From assembly GCA_037045645.1 (NCBI GenBank), contig JBAOIH010000001.1, positions 1,426,001 to 1,490,000 of the forward strand: 64,000 nucleotides of DNA, in the 5' to 3' direction. The DNA comes from Nocardioides sp. GTDB taxonomy: Bacteria; Actinomycetota; Actinomycetes; Propionibacteriales; Nocardioidaceae. Shown here one piece after another: positions 54,024 to 62,914 of the stretch (position 1 is the stretch's first letter; the number at the start of each line of letters is the position of its first letter). The notes beneath the pieces are model-generated. The model was given only the letters and a program-made list of their open reading frames with translations, had not been told where the DNA came from and searched no databases. The position numbers were made by a program, and so were the translations under genes.

Positions 54024-54503
54024 ATGGAGTGGCTGAGCGAGCATGCGTGGGAGACCTGGCTTGCGCTGATGATGCTGCTGGCCATCGGGGAGATGTTGAG
54101 CCTCGATCTGGTGCTCGGCATGCTCGCAGTCGGGGCGGGCGTCGGACTGATCGCCGCACTCGTCGGGCTCCCCGGCATCGCCCAGGTGCTGCTCGGGCTC
54201 GGCGCGGCCGTGGCGTGCCTTGCCCTGATCCGGCCCAGCCTGTTGAAGAGACTGCATAACAGCCCCGAACTCAAACTCGGTCACACCCAACTGATCGGCA
54301 TGCGCGGTGTGGTCACCCATGAGATCACTGCGGGCACACCCGGCCAGGTCAAGCTCGGTGGCGAGACGTGGAGTGCCCAGCCCTTCGACGACTCCCTGAC
54401 GATCCCGCTCGGAGCACCCGTCGAGGTCTTCGAGATCCGAGGGGCGACCGCGTACGTCTATCCGCTGGGCGAGCTCGACCCGCCCACCGAACCGAAGGCC
54501 TGA
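54024..54503 (+). CDS. NfeD-like membrane protein
   Basis: A 159-residue protein with two to three transmembrane helices (about 10-60) and a C-terminal OB-fold (GMRGVVTHEITAGTPGQVKLGG ... FEIRGATAYVYPL), the short NfeD type. NfeD proteins work with SPFH/stomatin proteins in membrane organisation, and the next gene encodes one, 174 nt downstream. The gap has no clear gene; a 51-codon open stretch from about 54511 has no features that support it. Confidence 0.85.
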   Translation: MEWLSEHAWETWLALMMLLAIGEMLSLDLVLGMLAVGAGVGLIAALVGLPGIAQVLLGLGAAVACLALIRPSLLKRLHNSPELKLGHTQLIGMRGVVTHEITAGTPGQVKLGGETWSAQPFDDSLTIPLGAPVEVFEIRGATAYVYPLGELDPPTEPKA

Positions 54504-54677
54504 ACGGGCCGTGTTGACGCTGTCGTTCGTCGTCGTGCCGGCCGTCCTGGTCGAGGGCTTGGGCCGTCGCAACTGCGCCGGCGACGCCCAAATGGACGAC
54601 TTCACCGGGTCGCTCACTTACGCCCCGAATCCCCTCGAGCTCCCACCGGTTCACTTGCCCAACTGAGAGGAAACACC

Positions 54678-55781
54678 ATGCCTACGGTCCTGGCGGCTCT
54701 GGTCGCCATTCTCGGCCTGTTCATCATCTTCATGCTGGCCAAGACGGTGAAGATCATTCCGCAGGCTCGCGCCGGCATCGTCGAGCGGTTCGGGCGCTAT
54801 CAGCAGACTCTCGACCCGGGCCTGAAGATGGTCGTGCCCTTCGTCGACCGGGTGCGCTATCTGATCGACCTGCGTGAGCAGGTTGTCAGTTTCCCGCCGC
54901 AGCCGGTGATCACCGAGGACAACCTGACGGTGTCGATCGACACGGTGATCTACTTCCAGGTCACCGATCCGGTGGCTGCGACGTACGAGATCGCGAACTA
55001 CATCCAGGCCGTCGAGCAGCTCACGATGACCACCCTGCGCAACATCGTCGGTGGGATGGACCTCGAGGAGACGCTGACCAGCCGTGACTCGATCAACACT
55101 CGGTTGATGAGCGTGCTCGACGAGGCCACCGGCCGCTGGGGCATCAAGGTCAAGCGCGTCGAGATCAAGGGCATCGACCCGCCGCCGTCCATCAAGGACG
55201 CGATGGAGAAGCAGATGCGCGCCGACCGTGACAAGCGTGCGGTCATCCTCACCGCCGAGGGTGAGCGGCAGTCCGCGATCCTGACCGCAGAGGGCAACAA
55301 GCAGTCCGCGATCTTGAACGCGGAGGGCGAGCGCGAGTCGCAGATCCTGCGCGCCCAGGCCGACCGGGAGGCGGCGATCCTGCGTGCCCAAGGTGAGGGC
55401 CAGGCCATCCAAACGGTCTTCCAGGCCATCCACGACGGCCAACCCGACCAGGGTCTGCTGGCGTACCAGTACCTGCAGATGATGCCGAAGATCGCCGAGG
55501 GCAGTGCCAACAAGGTGTGGGTGATCCCATCTGAGATCACCAAGGCCATGGAGGGGCTCGGGTCGTCGCTGAACGAGATCGCGGGAATCCCGAAGGACTC
55601 CTCGCCCCGCAAGCGCGTCGACATGGGTCCGAGCGAGCCTCGGCTCCCGGCGGCGGCAGATCGTGAGTTGAGCGCGACCAACGAGGCCGTACGCGAGGCG
55701 ATCGCCGAGGCGGAGACCGCTGCCAATCCCGGGGCGTCCGCCAAGGTCTCCGACGTACCGGAGGATCCCTCGGCTCAGTGA
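54678..55781 (+). CDS. SPFH/band 7 (stomatin-like) protein
   Basis: A 367-residue protein with an N-terminal membrane segment (LAALVAILGLFIIFML, residues 4-19), the SPFH domain (ARAGIVERFGRYQQTLDPGLK, DNLTVSIDTVIYFQVTDP) and a long heptad-like helical stretch (KQMRADRDKRAVILTAEGE repeated with AEGxxQSAIL). It forms large membrane assemblies and probably pairs with the NfeD protein upstream. The ATG at 54678 follows a GAGAGGAAA ribosome-binding site. Its stop overlaps the next gene by 4 nt. Confidence 0.92.
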   Translation: MPTVLAALVAILGLFIIFMLAKTVKIIPQARAGIVERFGRYQQTLDPGLKMVVPFVDRVRYLIDLREQVVSFPPQPVITEDNLTVSIDTVIYFQVTDPVAATYEIANYIQAVEQLTMTTLRNIVGGMDLEETLTSRDSINTRLMSVLDEATGRWGIKVKRVEIKGIDPPPSIKDAMEKQMRADRDKRAVILTAEGERQSAILTAEGNKQSAILNAEGERESQILRAQADREAAILRAQGEGQAIQTVFQAIHDGQPDQGLLAYQYLQMMPKIAEGSANKVWVIPSEITKAMEGLGSSLNEIAGIPKDSSPRKRVDMGPSEPRLPAAADRELSATNEAVREAIAEAETAANPGASAKVSDVPEDPSAQ

Positions 55782-56542
55782 GTCCCTTCGAGATCGCGGC
55801 GATCCTGCTCGCCGGGATGGCCGCAGGCACCATCAACACCATCGTGGGGTCGGGAACGCTCATCACGTTCCCGACCCTCTTGGCGTTCGGTTTCCCACCG
55901 GTGGTCGCCAACGTGTCCAACACCGTCGGACTGGTGCCCGGCACCATCTCCGGTTCGATCGGTTATCGACGTGAACTCACCGGTCAGCGTGATCGCCTGA
56001 TCCGGCTCGGCTCGGCTTCCCTGCTCGGGGGACTGCTCGGCGGGGTGCTCTTGCTGGTGCTGCCGTCAAGCGCCTTCGACGCCATCGTCCCCGCACTGAT
56101 CGCGCTCGGCGTGGTGTTGGTCATCATCGGACCTCGGGTATCGGCGTGGGTGGCTCGGCGTGCGGGTGGACGTGACGTGATCCCAGATCACGGCCTGTGG
56201 TGGGTCTGGCCGGCAGTCTTCGCCGCCGGGATCTATGGCGGCTACTTCGGGGCTGCCCAAGGTGTGCTGCTGATGGCGATCCTGGGCATCGGAGTGGTCG
56301 ACACGATGCAGCGGCACAACGCCACCAAGAACATCCTTGCCCTGCTCGTCAATGGGGTGTCGGCGCTGCTCTTCATCGCGGTCGCCGACGTCGACTGGCG
56401 GGTCGCCGGGCTGATCGCGGCAGGGTCGATCGTCGGCGGACAGATCGGCGCCACGGTGGGGCGACGGCTGCCGGCGAACGTCTTGCGTGCCGTGATCGTG
56501 GTCGTGGGCGTGGTGGCTGTCGCCGCCCTGCTCGTACGCTGA
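55778..56542 (+). CDS. TSUP family membrane permease
   Basis: A 254-residue membrane protein with about eight helices and the TSUP/TauE signature: GTINTIVGSGTLITFPTLL near residue 17, SNTVGLVPGTISGSIGY, and the mirrored GIYGGYFGAAQGVLLMAILG. TSUP proteins carry sulphite, sulphonates, sulpholactate or similar anions. The GTG overlaps the SPFH stop (GTGA). Its own TGA is the first triplet of a 32-bp repeat array. Substrate not assigned. Confidence 0.88.
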   Translation: MSPFEIAAILLAGMAAGTINTIVGSGTLITFPTLLAFGFPPVVANVSNTVGLVPGTISGSIGYRRELTGQRDRLIRLGSASLLGGLLGGVLLLVLPSSAFDAIVPALIALGVVLVIIGPRVSAWVARRAGGRDVIPDHGLWWVWPAVFAAGIYGGYFGAAQGVLLMAILGIGVVDTMQRHNATKNILALLVNGVSALLFIAVADVDWRVAGLIAAGSIVGGQIGATVGRRLPANVLRAVIVVVGVVAVAALLVR

Positions 56543-56664
56543 CCTGTCGCGTCTGCTCCGCGCGAGGGCGCTGACCTGTCGCGTCTGCTCCGCGCGAGGG
56601 CGCTGACCTGTCGCGTCTGCTCCGCGCGACGGCGCCGACCTGTCGCGTCTGCTCCGCGCCGCGC
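56540..56664 (+). repeat. Family B repeats, four direct copies (32-bp period)
   Basis: GACCTGTCGCGTCTGCTCCG recurs at 56541, 56573, 56605 and 56637. The first copy begins inside the TSUP stop codon. Each copy ends with CGCGAGGGCGC-like spacer. The array fills the gap to the convergent hydrolase gene. Confidence 0.92.
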
Positions 56665-56666
56665 GC

Positions 56667-57638
56667 TCAGCGCGCGACGTACGCCTCGTGCCAGCGACCC
56701 AGCTCGTCATACGCCCGGGCGCGTACGGACGGTCGCGACAAGATCACGTCGTGCATCGCACCCTCGATGGGCGCCAGCGTCACGTGCCGGGCGATCTGAG
56801 GAGACCAGCGACGCATGTGCTCGACGTCGAGCACGATGTCGTGGCCGAACACGTCCTCGCCCATCTCGGTCGGACGTGTTGTGCTCCCCGAGGTCAGCAC
56901 CAAAGTGGGGTACGGCAGATCGAGCCCGGACTGCAAGCGCGCTTGACCCAGCCGGACGGCGCGCAGCCAACCCGCATAGATCGGCCGGGATTCGTTGGGT
57001 TTCAAGGCCAGCTCGTAGTTCCACTCCCCGTCGAAGTCCTTGTGCAGGCTCGGGCCATAGAAGCCTGCAGCGCCACGCGGGATCTCGCGCTTGGGCTGAT
57101 ACCCGCCGACCTGACGCATCACGTTGGAGCCGACCCGCATCCAGAACGGTCCATGCATGTCGAGCCACGGTGAGTTGAGCACCAGGCCAGTGACCTCGTC
57201 CGGCGTCCGCGATGCCAACCACAACGGCAGGATCAGGCCCCCGGTCGAGTGAGCCGCGACCACGACCGAGTCGTGGCCGTCGCGGGTGGTGATCCGGGCG
57301 TACGCCTCGTCGAGATCGACGAAGTACAACTCAAGATCCGAGACATAGCACGGGGTCATGTGCGGACGCAGCGACCGCCCGTACTTGCGCAGGTCCACCG
57401 CATAGAAGTCGTACCCGCGGTCGACCCACCACTGTGCCCACTCGACCTGGAAGAAGTAGTCGTTGAACCCGTGCACATAGAGCACGGCCTTGCGCGTCGG
57501 TTGCGGTGCCGCCAGGCGTACGAGTGTCGCCTCGGCGGCGCCTTCTTCATCGGGATCGAGCGGGATCGTCTCGGCCTCGAAAGGGGCGCCTAGCAACTCG
57601 TCGGGCAGCCAGGGAGCCTGGGGCAGGTCTGCGCGCAC
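56667..57638 (-). CDS. Alpha/beta hydrolase
   Basis: A 323-residue serine hydrolase. VLYVHGFNDYFFQ supplies the oxyanion His-Gly, VVAAHSTGGLILP the nucleophile elbow (GxSxG form HSTGG), the acid lies in VFGHDIVLDVEHM and the histidine in EGAMHDVILS near the C-terminus. It resembles serine aminopeptidase-like/monoglyceride lipase members; substrate unknown. GTG start, 12 nt after the amidotransferase stop, so it may be the distal gene of the gamma-glutamylation operon, though a link to that pathway is not evident. Confidence 0.85.
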   Translation of the reverse strand: MRADLPQAPWLPDELLGAPFEAETIPLDPDEEGAAEATLVRLAAPQPTRKAVLYVHGFNDYFFQVEWAQWWVDRGYDFYAVDLRKYGRSLRPHMTPCYVSDLELYFVDLDEAYARITTRDGHDSVVVAAHSTGGLILPLWLASRTPDEVTGLVLNSPWLDMHGPFWMRVGSNVMRQVGGYQPKREIPRGAAGFYGPSLHKDFDGEWNYELALKPNESRPIYAGWLRAVRLGQARLQSGLDLPYPTLVLTSGSTTRPTEMGEDVFGHDIVLDVEHMRRWSPQIARHVTLAPIEGAMHDVILSRPSVRARAYDELGRWHEAYVAR

Positions 57639-57650
57639 GGCGTCAGTGTC

Positions 57651-58364
57651 TCAGGGGAAAGCGGCGTACGCCGAGGCCGCCGCAACGAGTCCGCGCATGA
57701 GTTCGAGTTCGGCGGCCATCTCCGGGTGCCACTGCACACCGACCACGAAGCGTGCGCCGGGCAGTTCCATCGCCTCAATCGTGCCGTCGGCCGCGTGTGC
57801 GGTGACGGTGAAGCCGGGCGCGGAGCGTACGGACTGATGATGATGACAGCGCACCTGCACGTCGGCCCCGAGGATCCCGGCAAGCCGGGACGCAGGGTCG
57901 ATGCGTACATCGGTATCGCCGAAGACAGCGCCACCGGGGGAGTGATTCTCGTGCCCGACCAGGTCAGGAGTGTGCTGGTCCAGTGCGCCACCGGCGTGCG
58001 CGGCCATCAACTGCATCCCGCGGCAGATCCCGAGCACCGGAAGTCCCGCCACCGCCGCCGCGTCGAGCAGGGCACACTCCCAGGCGTCTCGGTCGGGTCG
58101 CCAGCCAGCCGTACGCTCGTGCGGCTGCTGCCCATAACGCTGTGGATCGACGTCCGCGCCGCCGGTGATCACCAGTCCGTCCAGTCGTGCCACGACGGCC
58201 GCTGCGGCCTCCCGCGAGTCGCTGGCGGGCGGCAGGAGCACCGGGACTCCTCCCGCCGCGACCACCGTGTCCGCGTACTCGCTGTGCAGCAGGTCGGCGC
58301 GCTGTCGCCACACCCCCCAGGCGGCGTCTTCGCGATAGGTCGACAGGCCGATAATGGGAGTCAC
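57651..58364 (-). CDS. Class I glutamine amidotransferase-like gamma-glutamyl hydrolase (PuuD-like)
   Basis: A 237-residue class I amidotransferase. The nucleophile Cys is in LGICRGMQLM, with VQWHPEM supplying the His-Glu pair. It belongs to the PuuD-type gamma-glutamyl-GABA hydrolase family, which frees an amino acid from its gamma-glutamyl carrier. In this operon it would act last, after the glutamine-synthetase-like enzyme, SDR and ALDH. Separated from the SDR by 118 nt with family C repeats in the gap, so it might also be read from its own promoter. Confidence 0.87.
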   Translation of the reverse strand: MTPIIGLSTYREDAAWGVWRQRADLLHSEYADTVVAAGGVPVLLPPASDSREAAAAVVARLDGLVITGGADVDPQRYGQQPHERTAGWRPDRDAWECALLDAAAVAGLPVLGICRGMQLMAAHAGGALDQHTPDLVGHENHSPGGAVFGDTDVRIDPASRLAGILGADVQVRCHHHQSVRSAPGFTVTAHAADGTIEAMELPGARFVVGVQWHPEMAAELELMRGLVAAASAYAAFP

Positions 58365-58381
58365 GCGTGCTCCCGGAGCGC

Positions 58382-58456
58382 GAGTTCACGCGTACGCTCG
58401 AACTCGTGCGGGTGGGGCGCGCCAGAGCGCGCGAGTTCACGCGTACGCTCGAACTC
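58382..58456. repeat. Family C repeats, two copies 51 bp apart
   Basis: GAGTTCACGCGTACGCTCG plus its palindromic end occurs at 58382 and 58433, a 51-bp period as at 41957-42031. It lies downstream of the SDR gene and just upstream of the amidotransferase start. Confidence 0.85.
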
Positions 58457-58482
58457 TCTCCGGAGTGACGTGGGTCTGGCCA

Positions 58483-59262
58483 TCAGAGAGGTGTGACGTA
58501 CGCACCCGAGATGCCGCCATCGACGAGGAAAGTCGAGGCCGTGATGAACGACGACTCGTCGGACGCCAGGAACAACACAGCATTGGCCATCTCGCGCGGT
58601 TCGCCGAAACGACCCATCGGCACGTGCACCAGCCGACGCGCGGCCCGCTCCTCGTCCTTGGCGAAGAGTTCCTGCAGCAGGGGAGTGTTGACCGGTCCGG
58701 GGCACAGCGCGTTCACGCGTACGCCTTCTCGCGCGAACTGCACGCCGAGTTCGCGCGACATCGACAACACGCCGCCTTTGGAGGCTGAGTACGAGATCTG
58801 CGAGGTCGCCGCGCCCATCACCGCGACGAACGAGGCCGTGTTGATGATCGAGCCCGAGCCCTGCTCCAGCATGTAGGGCAACGCCGCCTTGCAGCACAGA
58901 TAGACCGAGGTCAGGTTGACCCGCTGTACGAGGTCCCACGCCTCCAGGTCGGTGTCGAGGATCGAGTCGTCCTGCGGCGGGCTGATCCCGGCGTTGTTGA
59001 AGGCGATGTCGACCGAGCCGTAGGTGTCCTTCGCGGTCTTGAAGAGAGCGTCGACCTCCTCCTTGCTGGTCACATCGACGTGGACGTACGTGGCCACGTC
59101 CGAGCCGCCGAGTTGCCCGACCAGGGTGTGCCCGCGCTCGTCATCGATGTCACCGATGACGACCTTCGCGCCCTCCTCGACGAACCGCTCGACGGTCGCC
59201 AGTCCGATCCCGGAGACTCCTCCGGTGATGACGGCAACCTTGCCGTCCAGACGTCCTGCCAT
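58483..59262 (-). CDS. SDR-family dehydrogenase
   Basis: A 259-residue classical SDR with cofactor motif TGGVSGIGLATV near residue 13, NNAGISPP, catalytic Ser in TASFVAVMG and YSASKGG. Asp in GDIDDERG suggests NAD preference. The ATG at 59262 has a GGAAA site, and the gene starts 1 nt after the ALDH stop, so they are coupled. Next to an aldehyde dehydrogenase and a GS-like enzyme, it probably oxidises the alcohol group of a gamma-glutamylated amine; this is inference. Confidence 0.88.
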   Translation of the reverse strand: MAGRLDGKVAVITGGVSGIGLATVERFVEEGAKVVIGDIDDERGHTLVGQLGGSDVATYVHVDVTSKEEVDALFKTAKDTYGSVDIAFNNAGISPPQDDSILDTDLEAWDLVQRVNLTSVYLCCKAALPYMLEQGSGSIINTASFVAVMGAATSQISYSASKGGVLSMSRELGVQFAREGVRVNALCPGPVNTPLLQELFAKDEERAARRLVHVPMGRFGEPREMANAVLFLASDESSFITASTFLVDGGISGAYVTPL

Positions 59263-59263
59263 T

Positions 59264-60625
59264 TCAGTTTCCTTCCGTGCTGATGAAGACGTTCTTCTCC
59301 TCGGTGAACGCATTGGGGGCGTCCGGGCCGAGTTCGCGGCCGAGGCCGGACTGTTTGAAGCCACCGAACGGCGTCCAATAGCGCACCGACGAGTGGCTGT
59401 TGACCGAGAGGTTGCCGGCTTCGACGCCGCGGGCGACCCGCAGTGCACGGCCGACGTCGGAGGTGAAGATCGAGCCGGAGAGGCCGTACTCGGTGTCGTT
59501 GGCCCGCGAGATCGCGTCCTCTTCGTCGTCGAAGGCCATCACCGCGACGACCGGCCCGAAGACCTCCTCGCGCCACACCGCTTCGTCGGTCGACTGCGAC
59601 TCCACTACGGTCGGCGGCAGCCACCACCCGGGGCCGGACGGTGCCGCACCAGTGAACGCCACCGAGGCACCATCGATATAGGTCTGCACCGATGCCATCT
59701 GTCCCTGGGACACCATCGGTCCCATCTCGCTGTCCTCGGCCGACGGATCCTTCACCCGAAGGTCTGCGACCGCGGTCTGGAAACGCCCGACGAACTCGTC
59801 GTACGCCGAACGCTCGACCAGGATCCGCGAGCGTGCGCAGCAGTCCTGCCCGGCGTTGTCGAAGACGGCGTACGGCGCCTTGGCGGCAGCAGCCGCGATG
59901 TCGGTGTCGGCGAAGATGATGTTGGCCGACTTGCCGCCGAGTTCGAGCGTGACGCGCTTCACCTGAGCCGCGCAGCCGGCCATGATGCCCTGACCGACCG
60001 AGGTGGATCCCGTGAAGCACACCTTGCGTACGAGCGGGTGGTCCACGAACCGCTGCCCCACGACGGACCCGCGCCCCGGGACGACGGTCAGAACGCCTTC
60101 GGGAAGCCCCGCCTCCACGGCGAGTTCACCGATCCGGATCGCGGTCAACGGGGTGATCTCGGCCGGCTTCAACACCACCGTGTTGCCCGCCGCCAACGCG
60201 GGCGCGAAACCCCACGCCGCAATCGGCATCGGGAAGTTCCACGGCACGATGATGCCGACCACTCCGAGCGGTTCGTGGAAGGTCAGGTCGACGCCGCCGG
60301 GCACCGGGATCTGGCGACCGAAGAGCCGTTCGGGAGCAGCGCTGTAGTAGTTCAGGCAGTCGCGCACGTTGCCCGCTTCCCAGCGAGCGTTGCCGATCGT
60401 GTGGCCGGCGTTGAGGACCTCCAGGGCGGCGAGTTCCTCGATGTGGGCGTCCACGACCGCGGCAAACGTACGCAGCAGCCGCGCGCGCTCGCCGGGCGCG
60501 AGCGCACGCCACGCGGGGAAGGCGTCGGCGGCGCGTTGGATGGCCGCATCGGCGCCCGCGAGGTCGGTCGACGGCACCTCGTGGTCGAGCGGTTGCTCGG
60601 TGACCGGGTTGATCAGGATGGTCAA
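59264..60625 (-). CDS. Aldehyde dehydrogenase (NAD-dependent, PuuC-like)
   Basis: A 453-residue aldehyde dehydrogenase with PWNFPMPIAAWGFAPALAAGN, the nucleotide loop FTGSTSVGQ, the glutamate in VTLELGGKSANI and the catalytic cysteine in NAGQDCCARSRIL. It lacks the first 20-30 residues of typical members, which is common in this group. An AAGGAGGAA ribosome-binding site precedes the ATG. Between a GS-like enzyme and an SDR, it likely turns a gamma-glutamyl-aminoaldehyde into the acid. Confidence 0.92.
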   Translation of the reverse strand: MTILINPVTEQPLDHEVPSTDLAGADAAIQRAADAFPAWRALAPGERARLLRTFAAVVDAHIEELAALEVLNAGHTIGNARWEAGNVRDCLNYYSAAPERLFGRQIPVPGGVDLTFHEPLGVVGIIVPWNFPMPIAAWGFAPALAAGNTVVLKPAEITPLTAIRIGELAVEAGLPEGVLTVVPGRGSVVGQRFVDHPLVRKVCFTGSTSVGQGIMAGCAAQVKRVTLELGGKSANIIFADTDIAAAAAKAPYAVFDNAGQDCCARSRILVERSAYDEFVGRFQTAVADLRVKDPSAEDSEMGPMVSQGQMASVQTYIDGASVAFTGAAPSGPGWWLPPTVVESQSTDEAVWREEVFGPVVAVMAFDDEEDAISRANDTEYGLSGSIFTSDVGRALRVARGVEAGNLSVNSHSSVRYWTPFGGFKQSGLGRELGPDAPNAFTEEKNVFISTEGN

Positions 60626-60634
60626 GGTTCCTCC

Positions 60635-61996
60635 TTAGAGCCGCTCGAACCCACGCACGCGCTCCCAGTCGGTGACTGTGGCGTTGTAGGCGTCGAGTTC
60701 GATCTGGGCGTTGTGGGCATAGTGGTCGACGACGTCGTCACCGAAGGCGTCGCGAGCGATCTGGGAGTCGAGGAACAGCGCGCGGGCGTCGGCGAGATTG
60801 TTAGGCACGCGCTCGAGCTCGGAGTCGTACGCACTCCCGACCAACTCGTCGGGCAGTGCCAACTCGTGGTCGATGCCGTGCAGACCTCCCGCGATCATCG
60901 CGGCCAGTGCGAGATATTGGTTCACATCGGCACCGGGCAGGCGATTCTCCATCCGCGCCCCGGCCTTCCTGCCCACCAGCCGCACCGAGCAGGTCCGGTT
61001 GTCGCTGCCCCAGCCGACGGTCGTGGGCGCGAACGAGCCGTGCGCGAAGCGCTTGTAGGAGTTGATGTTGGGCGCATAGAGCATCGTGAACTCGCGCATG
61101 GTGGCGAGTACGCCCGCGATGAAGTGGTCATAGAGCCTGCTGCGGCCGTCGCCGTCCCAGAAGACCAGTTCACCGTCGGTGCCGCGCAGTGACAGATGGA
61201 TGTGGCACGACGACCCGTCGCGCTGGTTGTACTTGGCCATGAAGGTGATCGACTTGCCGTGGTGGGCGGCGATCTCCTTGGCGACGGTCTTGTAGACGCT
61301 GTGGTTGTCGGCCGTACGCAATGCGTCGGCGTACAGGAAGCCGATCTCGTGCTGGCCGAAGTTGCACTCGCCCTTCGCGCCCTCCACGTCGAGGCCGGCG
61401 GCGAACATCGTGTTACGGATGTCGCGCAGCAAGGGTTCGACTCGCGAGGTGCCCAGGATCGAGTAGTCGACGTTGTATTGATTCGCGGGTGTGAGGTCGC
61501 GGTAGTTCAGCTCGTGGGCCATCTCATAGGAGTCCTCGAAGATGATGAACTCCAACTCGGTGCCGGCCAGCGCCGTCCAACCACGCTCGGCGAGCCGGTT
61601 GATCTGGGCCTTGAGGATCGACCGGGGGGACTGGCGTACGGGCTCGTGGTTCATCCAGGTGAGGTCGCACTGCACCATCACGGTGGCGGGGTGGTGCGGG
61701 AGTCGACGAATGGTGTCCCAGTCGGGGACGAACTCCATGTCGCCGTAGCCGGTCTGCCACGACGAGATCTCGTACCCGGCCACGGTGTTCATGTCGACGT
61801 CCACCGCCAGCAGGTAATTGCAGCCCTCGGTGCCCGACTCCAGCGCGACGTCGAGGAAATAGCGCGCGTGCAGACGCTTGCCCTGAAGTCGTCCCTGCAT
61901 GTCTGTGAAAGCCAGGATGACGGTGTCGACCCCGTCTGCCTCGATCTCGGCGCGCAGTTGCTCCAGAGTCAGGTAGCGGTCGTTCGGTGCGGTCAT
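60635..61996 (-). CDS. Glutamine synthetase-like gamma-glutamyl-amine synthetase (GlnA3/GlnA4/PuuA type)
   Basis: A 453-residue GS-fold enzyme: beta-grasp start (ILAFTDMQGRLQGKRLHA), the ELEFIIF metal strand, GECNFGQHEI and the KYNQRDGSSCHIHLSL nucleotide block, plus a C-terminal RMENRLPGADVNQYLALAA. The sequence is the GlnA-like type that joins glutamate to amines (polyamines or ethanolamine) rather than ammonia. Lacks the adenylylation-loop pattern of GlnA. First gene after the GntR regulator; 9 nt before the ALDH. Confidence 0.87.
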   Translation of the reverse strand: MTAPNDRYLTLEQLRAEIEADGVDTVILAFTDMQGRLQGKRLHARYFLDVALESGTEGCNYLLAVDVDMNTVAGYEISSWQTGYGDMEFVPDWDTIRRLPHHPATVMVQCDLTWMNHEPVRQSPRSILKAQINRLAERGWTALAGTELEFIIFEDSYEMAHELNYRDLTPANQYNVDYSILGTSRVEPLLRDIRNTMFAAGLDVEGAKGECNFGQHEIGFLYADALRTADNHSVYKTVAKEIAAHHGKSITFMAKYNQRDGSSCHIHLSLRGTDGELVFWDGDGRSRLYDHFIAGVLATMREFTMLYAPNINSYKRFAHGSFAPTTVGWGSDNRTCSVRLVGRKAGARMENRLPGADVNQYLALAAMIAGGLHGIDHELALPDELVGSAYDSELERVPNNLADARALFLDSQIARDAFGDDVVDHYAHNAQIELDAYNATVTDWERVRGFERL

Positions 61997-62026
61997 GCGC
62001 TCATCTCTCTTCCGTTGGGCAGGGCT

Positions 62027-62761
62027 TCACGCCACCAATCCGCGCAGCAGCGCGGCGGTGTCGTCGCAGTGTTCGAGCATGGCTGTGCGCGCGGCGTCGG
62101 GGCGACCGGCCAGGATGGCCTTGACCAGGCGCGCGTGTTGGCGATGTGAATGCGCGATGTTGGTCTCCAGCACCGGGATCGCACTCAGCATCTCGTGCAG
62201 CGTGGCCTGCACCGACGCGACCGCCTCGATCACGCGGGGTGAGGCGGACAGCGCCGCGACCGTGAGGTGGAAACGGCTGTCGGCTTGTCGATGTCCCGCC
62301 CTCGTCGTGGCCGTCACGACCGCATCCTGGGCGTCGACGAGTTGCTGACGCCGTACGTCGTCGAGCTCCGTGCCGGCCGCGAGTTCGGCTGCTCCGGGTT
62401 CCACGACCCTTCGGAAGGCCAGCGAATCCAGCCAGTCCGCGCGCTGCGCCGCAGTGAAGCGGGCTGCCTTGCGTGCCGACGGGGAGGCCGGCCGCAACGT
62501 CACGATGGTGCCGCCCGAACGTCCCCGCGTCGTCTCGACGAACCCGGCCTGACGCAACGCCACCATCGCCTCGCGCAGCGTCGCTCTGGAGACTCCGAGC
62601 CTGGCCGCGAGCTCACGTTCGGACGGCAATGTCGAGCCGCGTGGATATACCCCGAGGCGGATAGCGGTGGCGAGTTGCTCGACGCAGGCCTCGAATGCGT
62701 GGTGACCGCGCACCGGGCGCAGCAACGCCTCGCTGAGATGATCGTGCGGCACAGCGGTCAC
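62027..62761 (-). CDS. GntR-family (FadR subfamily) regulator
   Basis: A 244-residue regulator: winged helix with STLPSERELAARLGVSRATLREAMVAL (about 40-66, in two pieces) and a C-terminal FCD domain (DSLAFRRVVEPGAAELAA, HLTVAALSASPRVIEAV, HSHRQHARLVKAI) holding metal/ligand histidines. The GTG at 62761 gives the natural N-terminus; a 30-residue extension is rejected. It lies 30 nt before the GS-like gene on the same strand and divergent from the permease, so it probably controls both directions. Confidence 0.9.
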   Translation of the reverse strand: MTAVPHDHLSEALLRPVRGHHAFEACVEQLATAIRLGVYPRGSTLPSERELAARLGVSRATLREAMVALRQAGFVETTRGRSGGTIVTLRPASPSARKAARFTAAQRADWLDSLAFRRVVEPGAAELAAGTELDDVRRQQLVDAQDAVVTATTRAGHRQADSRFHLTVAALSASPRVIEAVASVQATLHEMLSAIPVLETNIAHSHRQHARLVKAILAGRPDAARTAMLEHCDDTAALLRGLVA

Positions 62762-62914
62762 GGCGCCAGTGTGCCAGAGCCGTCGACCGTGTAAAGGTCT
62801 GACTCCATACCAATTTCCGCCAGGGCCGCGAAGGTCATGGACGTGACCCACGTCACGGGTCTAACCTCGCCACAGCCGGACCCGGCCGCCGGGTCCCGTC
62901 CTGGAAGGTGAGAC
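62762..62914. promoter_or_regulatory. Divergent regulatory region (GntR operon and permease)
   Basis: A perfect inverted repeat GACGTG-ACC-CACGTC (62840-62854) lies just before TAACCT (62862-62867), a likely -10 for the permease, so a repressor there would block it. A weaker dyad GGTCTGACTCCATACC (62796-62811) is nearer the GntR gene. The permease ATG has a GGAAGGTG ribosome-binding site at 62903-62910. GntR autoregulation is inferred. Confidence 0.5.

Noticed and set aside
54511..54666. 51-codon open stretch between NfeD and the SPFH gene
   Set aside because: No ribosome-binding site, -10 element or recognisable sequence; ordinary for GC-rich intergenic DNA.
59024..61192. 722-codon plus-strand frame across the SDR, ALDH and GS-like genes
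   Set aside because: Antisense shadow; the minus-strand enzymes carry full motif sets and ribosome-binding sites.
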